A program made the translations under genes and the position numbers. A stretch of DNA of 12,359 nucleotides from Deltaproteobacteria bacterium (lineage in GTDB: Bacteria; Desulfobacterota; Dissulfuribacteria; Dissulfuribacterales; JALVPX01), in assembly GCA_027031565.1 (NCBI GenBank), contig JALVPX010000011.1:8772-21130 (forward strand). The letters are read 5' to 3'. Shown one piece after another: positions 7,153 to 12,359 of this stretch. Within the stretch, counting starts at the first letter, position 1; every line of letters starts with the position of its first letter. The notes under the pieces were generated by a model that did not search any database, was not told the origin of the DNA, and saw only the letters and a list, made by a program, of their open reading frames with translations.

Positions 7153-7830
7153 TCAAGGATTGCACTTCCTGCACGGGCAAAAGCCGTGCCTGGCAGCCTC
7201 CTCCCTGGAAGGGAAGACCTTTCTGTTCTTCCAGCCTGTATTGCGCCCGTAGGGGCAGGACGGCCTGTGAAACCGTAATGATCTCTTGTTTGCAATATAA
7301 TATCTTTCAGGCTTGCTGGCAGGCACGGACCAGATGCCTGCCGAATGGGAAATGGCATATCTTTGAGCATTCAGCAGGGTATCGAAATGGGGTATTGCTG
7401 GAGAGGGCGCACAAACATAGGCGAGGCCGTTTCGCACCAGCCTCTCGTTTACCATTGTTCCATCAGGCAGGAAGAGATAGGCAAGGGCCCGGCCGAATCT
7501 GTCGCGGCTTTCAGGCCCAGGCTCAAGCCTCACCCGCCTGCCCTTAACAAGCCGTCTGTTCTCTTCAAGGGCCTTTCTGCCAAAGGGCTCATCCCGCTCT
7601 CCTGGCTCGTGGGCGATTTCAGGGGCATTGATTCCCATGTAGCGTACCTTCTTTCCTGAGCACAGGACCACCGTATCCCCATCTATCACATGTTTGACAG
7701 TAGCCCACCAGCCAATCGCCCCTTTGGGTGCTGGGCTCAAAAGATGAAAAACAATTGTTGCAAAAATGGAAAAGAGGCCGATTCTTATAAAACGGCCCCG
7801 TTTGCCTGCTCCAAACACGTTGTTGATCAC
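7153..7830 (-). CDS. membrane-anchored thermonuclease (SNase) with C-terminal Cys/His metal-binding tail
   Basis: A 225-residue protein. Residues 14-32 form a membrane segment or uncleaved signal, placing the nuclease outside the cytoplasmic membrane. Residues about 42-170 are an SNase domain: calcium-site DGDT (50-53), then catalytic equivalents Arg63, Glu71 and Arg114 (in DRFGRALAY), and the MVNERLVRNGLAYV strand. It would cut single- and double-stranded nucleic acid with calcium. The tail from about 177 has His188, Cys192, Cys218, Cys220 and Cys223 in a pattern like the Ada-type zinc or phosphotriester domain. GTG start at 7830 follows AGGA and lies 11 bases past the purC stop, so it is co-transcribed with purC. 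Some related proteins are annotated only as thermonuclease family. Confidence 0.85.
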   Translation of the reverse strand: MINNVFGAGKRGRFIRIGLFSIFATIVFHLLSPAPKGAIGWWATVKHVIDGDTVVLCSGKKVRYMGINAPEIAHEPGERDEPFGRKALEENRRLVKGRRVRLEPGPESRDRFGRALAYLFLPDGTMVNERLVRNGLAYVCAPSPAIPHFDTLLNAQRYAISHSAGIWSVPASKPERYYIANKRSLRFHRPSCPYGRNTGWKNRKVFPSREEAARHGFCPCRKCNP

Positions 7831-7841
7831 AGGATTCCTGC

Positions 7842-8726
7842 CTAATGGACCAACCTGTCCAGCGCCTCCTGGTATCGTGAGATGGTCTTTTCAACCACAT
7901 CGGGAGGAAGTTCTGGCCCGGGCGGTTTCTTATTCCACCCAATCGATTCCAGATAGTCACGCACGTATTGTTTATCGAAACTGGGCTGCGGCCTGCCGAC
8001 TTCATATTCCTCGAGGGGCCAGAAGCGCGACGAGTCCGGGGTCAGGATCTCGTCAATGAGAATTGTCCTCCCATCCAGCTCCCCGAATTCAAACTTGGTG
8101 TCTGCTATTATCACGCCCCTCTGCCTGGCATATTCTGCTGCCTTAGTGTAGATGAACAAACTTTTTTCCTTCAGTATAGCGGCCTTTTCAGCACCGACAA
8201 TCCCAACCATTGTGTCGTAGCTGATATTTTCGTCATGCAGGCCTGCCTCTGCCTTGGTGGATGGTGTGAAAAGGGGTTCAGGGAAGCGTTCCGATTCCTT
8301 CATGCCCTGGGGCAGGGGGATGCCGCAAACCGAACCATTTTTGAGGTATTCCTTCCATGCAGAACCGGTGATATAGCCCCTGACAATGCACTCCACGGGC
8401 ATTGGCCTGCACTTCTCAACGAGCATGGAACGGCCTTCCAGCTCATCCCGGTATTTATGCAAGACCTCTGGATAGTCCTCCACTTTCCATGCAACCAGAT
8501 GGTTTGGAACCTCATCCTTGAACATATCGAACCAGAAAAGGGACATCTGGGTCAATATCCGGCCCTTGCCTGGAATTGGAGTGGGCAAAATCACGTCAAA
8601 TGCGGAAAGGCGGTCTGTTGCCACAATGAGATAGTGTTCGCCCAGATCATACACATCCCTTACCTTGCCGCGGTGCTTGAGTTCGACATCCGGGAAATTG
8701 GTCTCGAAAACTGCGTCTTTTTCCAT
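7842..8726 (-). CDS. purC: SAICAR synthase (phosphoribosylaminoimidazole-succinocarboxamide synthase)
   Basis: A 294-residue cytoplasmic enzyme of de novo purine synthesis that joins aspartate to CAIR using ATP, giving SAICAR. Diagnostic stretches are HRGKVRDVYDLG (ATP-binding start), ATDRLSAFDV, MPVECIVRGYITGSAWKEY, and DTKFEFGE followed by DEILTPDSSRFW near the substrate and metal site. The length fits the longer (about 290-300 residue) form found in many bacteria and yeast, not the 240-residue E. coli form. ATG at 8726 follows AGGTGA by 6 nt. It starts 10 bases after the stop of the Rho_N-like gene and is followed 11 bases later by the nuclease gene. No other pur gene is in the window. Confidence 0.97.
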   Translation of the reverse strand: MEKDAVFETNFPDVELKHRGKVRDVYDLGEHYLIVATDRLSAFDVILPTPIPGKGRILTQMSLFWFDMFKDEVPNHLVAWKVEDYPEVLHKYRDELEGRSMLVEKCRPMPVECIVRGYITGSAWKEYLKNGSVCGIPLPQGMKESERFPEPLFTPSTKAEAGLHDENISYDTMVGIVGAEKAAILKEKSLFIYTKAAEYARQRGVIIADTKFEFGELDGRTILIDEILTPDSSRFWPLEEYEVGRPQPSFDKQYVRDYLESIGWNKKPPGPELPPDVVEKTISRYQEALDRLVH

Positions 8727-8736
8727 GAAAAGTCAC

Positions 8737-9054
8737 CTACACAGCGGCCCTGCGGGTCATCTTCTTCAATCTGATGGCGCGTTTGCGGTAGATCTTGTAC
8801 ATCTTGAGATCGTTTGCCTCCTTTGCCTGGGCAGCCTTTTCCCTAAACTCCTTTATTTTGAGCTTTATCTCCCTCATGGAGGTCTTAGGCCTCTTCGGCT
8901 CCTCTATTCCCCTGGCCTTCCTTATGGCAGACAATAGCTCTTCCTTGTTCATGCCGTGGGCACCTTGGATCTCTGGAATCTCCTTGGCCACTTCACGCAG
9001 TTCCGTGGCAGTCATCTTCTCAAGCGGTTTTTCCTTCTTCACTTTTTCGCCCAT
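8737..9054 (-). CDS. small basic Rho_N-domain (SAP-like) protein
   Basis: A 105-residue, lysine-rich protein. Residues about 11-48 (EKMTATELREVAKEI to LLSAIRKARGI) match the Rho termination factor N-terminal helical fold, with its typical MNKEELLSAI second helix. The rest (about 55-105) is a charged helix with many Arg and Lys residues, likely binding nucleic acid. It is far too short to be Rho and has no ATPase or RNA-binding core. Start at 9054 (MGEK) is chosen over the ATG at 9081 because AGGAGG at 9061-9066 sits 6 nt before it. It is followed by purC after 10 bases. A role in RNA or DNA binding is inferred from composition and fold only. Confidence 0.75.
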   Translation of the reverse strand: MGEKVKKEKPLEKMTATELREVAKEIPEIQGAHGMNKEELLSAIRKARGIEEPKRPKTSMREIKLKIKEFREKAAQAKEANDLKMYKIYRKRAIRLKKMTRRAAV

Positions 9055-9114
9055 TATTTTCCTCCTGTTTTGTAAGATCAAGGCATTAAAATCGTATATG
9101 TATACAAATAATGG

Positions 9115-9714
9115 CTATTGTTCAATATCGTTTCGTTTCAATCCCGTGCAGCATAGAAATGTCTCAACGCTTTCTGAACGGGAACTCTTGGGCTTAAAGA
9201 CCCTTACGCTCTCGAAATGGCGGCGGCAGCTGTTCCTGAAGTCATCGAAACTGCTGCCCTGGAAGACCTTGCAGAAAAATGTTCCCCCTGGGCACAGCAG
9301 CTGTACTGCTATGTCCAGGGCCTTTTCTGCGAGGCCTATGGAACGCAGATGGTCAACATCCTTTCGCCCGCTGGTCTTTGGCGCCATGTCACTCAACACC
9401 ACATCGAAGCATTCAGCGATCTGCCTGAGTCTTTCTACAGGCAGTTCATGGATATCCGCCTTGATCGAGATCACATTGGGATAGCTGTGGGCCAGGGGAT
9501 TCAAGTCCACTGCCACCACCTTTCCTTCCTTTCCAACGATGGATGCAGCAAACTTTGACCATGAACCTGGCGATGCACCCAAATCGAGCACCCTGTCTCC
9601 GCGTCCCAAGACTTTGTATTTCTTCTGGGCCTCCTGGAGCTTGTACACGGAACGCGCCGGATAACCTTCGCGCCTCGCCCTCTTGGAAAAGTGATCCCCT
9701 ACCCTTTTTGCCAT
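9115..9714 (-). CDS. rlmE: 23S rRNA 2'-O-methyltransferase (FtsJ/RrmJ family)
   Basis: A 199-residue SAM-dependent enzyme that methylates the ribose of U2552 (E. coli numbering) in the A loop of 23S rRNA, a late step of 50S assembly. The SAM loop reads DLGASPGSWS (44-53), and the K-D-K-E tetrad is Lys25, Asp109 (SDMAPKTSG), Lys149 (CKVFQG) and Glu184 (SVETFL). Start at 9714 (MAKRVGDHF) is supported by GAGG 7 nt upstream and by the family's usual N-terminus; the frame is open further upstream, to 9801, but that part is the shadow of the preceding gene. It overlaps the end of the Fe-S gene by 16 bases, so the two are translationally linked. Confidence 0.95.
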   Translation of the reverse strand: MAKRVGDHFSKRARREGYPARSVYKLQEAQKKYKVLGRGDRVLDLGASPGSWSKFAASIVGKEGKVVAVDLNPLAHSYPNVISIKADIHELPVERLRQIAECFDVVLSDMAPKTSGRKDVDHLRSIGLAEKALDIAVQLLCPGGTFFCKVFQGSSFDDFRNSCRRHFESVRVFKPKSSRSESVETFLCCTGLKRNDIEQ

Positions 9715-10937
9715 TTCACCACCTCTGCAAGATGTCTGGACTCGATATCGATTCCCTGCCTGTGCACTGCCGCCTTCCACTGCAGCAGGCATCCTGAACA
9801 AGTGGTAACCACAATGGAAGCACCTGTCTCTAATGCACTGTCAATGCGTCCGACTGCCATCTTGGCTGATTCTTCAGGGTGTGCCACGCCGAAAAGGCCG
9901 CCCTGACCGCAGCAGCCTTGTTCCATTTTAACAAAATCGGTTCCAAAACACCTTGCCAGGATCCGCACGCAGTCCTGCTCCTGCCTGAGCCCATATTTTT
10001 GGTGGCACGGCAGGTGAAAGGTAACCTTGCGTCTTGAAGTCCAGTATGCCCTTTCAATTTTGTGTATCTTGTCCAAAAGAAGTGTTTCCATGAAGTTCGA
10101 CAGCTCGTACACCCTTCTGCCTGCCTCCAGGGAAGATCGTTTGAACGGATCGCCATGCTCAAACAGGCGTTCCCATTTCTTGATCATGGATGCGCACGTA
10201 GCACACCCGGTCACTATGAGGTCTGGTCTTTCCCTCTCTATTATTTCAAGGTTGTGGACTGCCCTTCTTTTTGCCTCTTTGTCTGAGCCAGCCGAATAGA
10301 GGGCCATGCCGCAGCAGCCTTGATCCGAGGGTATCACCACCTCTCCTGCCCCTTGTCGTAGAATTTCAAGCACCGCCTCTGCAGCCTCTGGGAAACAGAC
10401 ATTCTGAACACACCCAACAAAAAAGAGGATTCTAGGCGTTCCAGGTCCTGTGAATGTTGCGGTACGATCTTTCTTTGACAGAAAGGACTCCGCAGCAGCA
10501 AGGTGCACCATTTCTTTAAGGTCAAGCCCTGCCTTCGCCCCCAACAGCCTCAAACCAAGCCCTGCAGCATTTGGATACCTGGCTGCCAGTGAGGCTGCCT
10601 GTTCAAGTCCCCTAGGGCTGTCAAAGAGACCTTTAAGCCACCAAGGAGGGTCAGTGCCGGCCTGCCCGGCAGCCCTCGCCTCCCTGATAGCACCATCCAC
10701 GGCAACCCCTGCCTTGCAGGCAGAGGCACATGCACCGCACTGCAGACAAGCCTTTAGAGTCTCTGCAATGGGAAAAAGGTCTGTGTCTTTTTTGTCAAAG
10801 GAATCCAGGTGCTGGATGAGGGCATATTTGCCCCTGGGAGCAAAGCGCTCATGCCTGGTAAGCCGGTAAACCGGGCACACAGCCAGGCATGAGCCGCATT
10901 TAACACATTGATTTGAATTATTCTTCTTGGCTGCTAT
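9699..10937 (-). CDS. two-[4Fe-4S] CCG-domain oxidoreductase subunit (GlcF-like); start codon uncertain
   Basis: An iron-sulfur electron carrier like GlcF and related lactate or heterodisulfide-type subunits. The first cluster motif, CVKCGSCLAVCP, is encoded at about 10872-10907 and the second is CLQCGACASACKAG. Two cysteine-rich CCG domains follow (GCVQNVC to DQGCCGMA with TGCATC, then PCHQKYG to EQGCCGQGG with TTCSGC). They usually bind a further cluster. The GTG at 10880 (MCPVYRL) would give 393 residues but cut off three ligands of the first cluster. Upstream the frame stays open to a TAA at 10950-10952, yet contains no ATG, GTG or TTG. The best remaining candidate is ATA at 10937, preceded by AAGAG. 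No FAD-oxidase partner gene is nearby, so the donor is unknown. It overlaps rlmE at its end. Confidence 0.8.
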   Translation of the reverse strand: MAAKKNNSNQCVKCGSCLAVCPVYRLTRHERFAPRGKYALIQHLDSFDKKDTDLFPIAETLKACLQCGACASACKAGVAVDGAIREARAAGQAGTDPPWWLKGLFDSPRGLEQAASLAARYPNAAGLGLRLLGAKAGLDLKEMVHLAAAESFLSKKDRTATFTGPGTPRILFFVGCVQNVCFPEAAEAVLEILRQGAGEVVIPSDQGCCGMALYSAGSDKEAKRRAVHNLEIIERERPDLIVTGCATCASMIKKWERLFEHGDPFKRSSLEAGRRVYELSNFMETLLLDKIHKIERAYWTSRRKVTFHLPCHQKYGLRQEQDCVRILARCFGTDFVKMEQGCCGQGGLFGVAHPEESAKMAVGRIDSALETGASIVVTTCSGCLLQWKAAVHRQGIDIESRHLAEVVKWQKG

Positions 10938-10944
10938 CGTTCTC

Positions 10945-12090
10945 TTACTTTATCCTTAACGAATCTTGATTGGTTGGCGCAGCAGGCTGACTGGTCTGGC
11001 CCTTTTTGAGCATTTCTATGAAGGATGAGGAACCGCCCTTTTGCCCCTTGGACTCAAGAGCCTTTCTCTGCCTCTTTGCCTTTTCGATGGCCTTCAAAAA
11101 GGGGTTGCCCTTGGCTGCGTTCTTGCGGTTTTCAGGGCTTGATGGAACCTTTTTCCTGTGGATACGCTCCCAGTTTCTGGTCTCTTTTTCAAGCTCCTCC
11201 ACCTTCTTTGCCACCTCTGGATCATCCTTTACGGCACCAGCCAGGAAGACGAGTTCGCCCTTTATTTCCTTTTCATTGCCGTTAAAGGGTATGCCGATCT
11301 CGACCCAGCCTATGCTTTTGCCCCTGCTCTGAGGCCGGACCATAAATGTCCTGTCTGCAACCTTTACAGGAAACTTGAACCTTGAACCAAGCCCGCTTCC
11401 AATAACCAGATCGATACCCGGCACCTCCTTTACCAGGAGCCTGTCTTCCATCTCCCCGAGGTTGGACAGCAGGACCACAAGATCAGCCTTTTTCCTGAGC
11501 TCTGGGATGGTCTTCAGAAGAAACCGCTTTGGATGGACTGCTGAGATGCCCATTGCCTCCCATGTCTTTGTATTCCTGGGAGAGATGACCGAAATTACTG
11601 CAACCTTGCTGCTGCCTACTTCAAATATCTTGTAAGGCTTGAAGGGTTTTTTCCCTTTTAAGAGGAGATTTGCCGAAAGAAACTCAATGCCGTGCTTCTT
11701 TGACTGCTCCTTCAGGAATCCTATGCCAAAGGGAAGGTCACGCCTTCCCAGGCCAAAAGCATCGTAGCCAAGCTTGCCATAGACCTCCAGCAGGTAGTCT
11801 GCTCTTTTCTGGTATATGTCGCCCCTGGCATATTCGCCTGGAAACAGAGAATCTCCTGCTTCAAGGAGCAGAGAAGGCTCTCCCTTTTTACGCTTTTCCT
11901 TGAGCCAATAAACCCGGCGGGCAAGACCGCCCACCACCTTGCCCTTTCAAGAAGGGCACGCCTCCAGGTATCCATAGGTATCTGCCGTATAGTAGATCTT
12001 AACCTTTGCCTTGCCGGAAGCCGATGCCAAGGCTACGCAAGGCACTGCCATCAAACATAAAACCAGGATAAAAAACTTCTTACCAAACAT
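10945..12090 (-). CDS. probable selenoprotein, UshA-like 5'-nucleotidase fold, in-frame TGA as Sec
   Basis: Read through the TGA at 11947-11949, the gene gives about 381 residues: signal peptide (hydrophobic 6-22, cleavage near ALASA, 20-24), then KIYYTADTYGYLEACPS, Sec48, KGKVVGGLARRV. This tracks the N-terminus of UshA-like 5'-nucleotidases (YTNDTHGYLEPCGC, spacer, LGGLARR), with Sec where those have the second Cys. A bSECIS-like hairpin follows the TGA. The fold continues (LLLEAGDSLF, VVLLSNLGE, GIDLVIGSG), but most metal ligands are changed. The C-terminus (about 290-381) is a charged, low-complexity tail. The start is ATG at 12090, or 12093, after AAGGAGG; the 12093 ATG overlaps the TGA of the HD gene. 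The alternative is a stop at TGA with restart at GTG 11937, which has AAGGG upstream but would lose the signal peptide. Confidence 0.72.
11916..11949 (-). promoter_or_regulatory. candidate bacterial SECIS element after the in-frame TGA
   Basis: On the - strand the TGA (11949-11947) is followed by 18 bases and then the loop GGTCTT (11928-11923). The loop is closed by a 7-bp stem: GGTGGGC (11935-11929) with GCCCGCC (11922-11916), including one U-G pair. As I recall it, E. coli fdhF also has 18 nt between its UGA and a GGUCU loop, and SelB reads the GGU of that loop. A competing hairpin is possible, GGGCAAG (11944-11938) with CTTGCCC (11925-11919), which would hide part of the loop. The element lies inside the coding frame, as bacterial SECIS elements do. 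Confidence 0.7.
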
Positions 12091-12359
12091 CATTCCTCCT
12101 TCTTGTTTCTACTTTTTCTAAAATCCTTGCCCAACAGGTCACGCATCCACCAGGCAGCCCAATGCTCACTCAAGATGGAATCGGCAAGCCTTTTTGCAGG
12201 CAGGGTCCTGAGCCTCGCCTTCACGTAGGGTATCCACAGGGCGGCGTCTTCACTGCCTGTATCAAGGTGTTCTTTCAATGAAAGCAGCATATCGATCTGG
12301 TCTGCGTCGTGGGCGATCTGGGCCTCAAGGCTCTCTGCCTCGCGATACTCTTTTAATAT
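12090..12359 (-). CDS. HD-domain 5'-deoxynucleotidase-like hydrolase (YfbR/HDDC2 type), C-terminal part
   Basis: The frame is open to the right edge, so the N-terminus with the HD metal residues is outside the window; 89 residues remain, ending in TGA at 12090-12092. The visible EYREAESLEAQIAHDADQID segment matches the second half of HD hydrolases such as YfbR/HDDC2, where the EAxxxxDAD motif supplies a late Asp ligand. Those enzymes remove phosphate from deoxynucleoside monophosphates. Its stop overlaps the first ATG of the selenoprotein gene (ATGA), so translation of the two is probably coupled. The C-terminus (KSRNKKEE) is basic and charged. Substrate cannot be told from this fragment. Confidence 0.75.
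   Translation of the reverse strand: MLKEYREAESLEAQIAHDADQIDMLLSLKEHLDTGSEDAALWIPYVKARLRTLPAKRLADSILSEHWAAWWMRDLLGKDFRKSRNKKEE

Noticed and set aside
7968..8774. 268-residue + strand reading frame
   Set aside because: It is antisense to purC, whose protein matches a known enzyme over its full length; the + frame shows no recognisable domain.
9715..9801. Extended N-terminus for rlmE up to 9801
   Set aside because: The added 29 residues do not resemble the family, lie inside the preceding gene, and the internal ATG at 9714 has a good ribosome site.
10945..11937. A 330-residue protein starting at GTG 11937 as the whole metallophosphatase-fold gene
   Set aside because: It would lack the signal peptide and the first conserved strand, both encoded in the same frame just upstream of a TGA that has a SECIS-like hairpin. 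Internal restart remains possible but is less likely.
11919..11944. GGGCAAG / CTTGCCC hairpin as a terminator
   Set aside because: No T-tract follows, and it lies inside coding sequence; it overlaps and competes with the SECIS-like stem.

Overview
The window is a compact, mostly leftward stretch of bacterial chromosome with roughly even base composition. It looks like a Desulfobacterota (former Deltaproteobacteria) anaerobe. This placement is inference: it rests on the PEP/pyruvate-binding protein tail, the Fe-S (CCG-domain) protein, the Rho_N-like small protein and a probable selenoprotein. Only the protein cut by the left edge is read on the + strand; every other gene is on the - strand. 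I saw no tRNA, rRNA, CRISPR array or transposase.

Left part (1-5396). The tail of a PEP-synthase-like protein converges with a PPP-family phosphatase gene. A four-gene operon follows, reading leftward from 5396: secreted lectin-like protein, lipoprotein binding protein, fused double permease, ATPase. This is a complete ABC importer of the iron(III)/thiamine/phosphonate type, but the binding protein lacks the tyrosine pair expected for ferric iron, so its cargo is open.

Middle (5397-6040). This gene-free gap carries a cluster of palindromic repeats: a 142-bp MITE-like element with perfect 18-bp terminal inverted repeats, a diverged half copy of it, and a different 194-bp long palindrome with perfect 23-bp ends. 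The cluster lies between the ABC operon start and the end of the next operon, where it could act on transcription of either.

Right part (6041-12359). A tightly packed leftward series: HD-domain nucleotide hydrolase (cut by the window edge), UshA-like metallophosphatase-fold protein, two-[4Fe-4S] CCG-domain protein, rlmE, small Rho_N-like protein, purC, thermonuclease-family protein with a Cys/His tail, and a class II histone-deacetylase-like amidohydrolase. Overlaps or short gaps suggest one or two transcription units.

The most interesting observation is at 11947-11949. The UshA-like gene has an in-frame TGA inside a well-matched N-terminus, followed 18 nt later by the GGTCTT loop of a 7-bp stem, the layout of a bacterial SECIS element. 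I read the gene as one selenoprotein of about 381 residues with a CPSU motif, a signal peptide and a largely lost phosphatase metal site. The next gene downstream is also odd: its N-terminal cluster-binding cysteines lie upstream of any ATG, GTG or TTG start.
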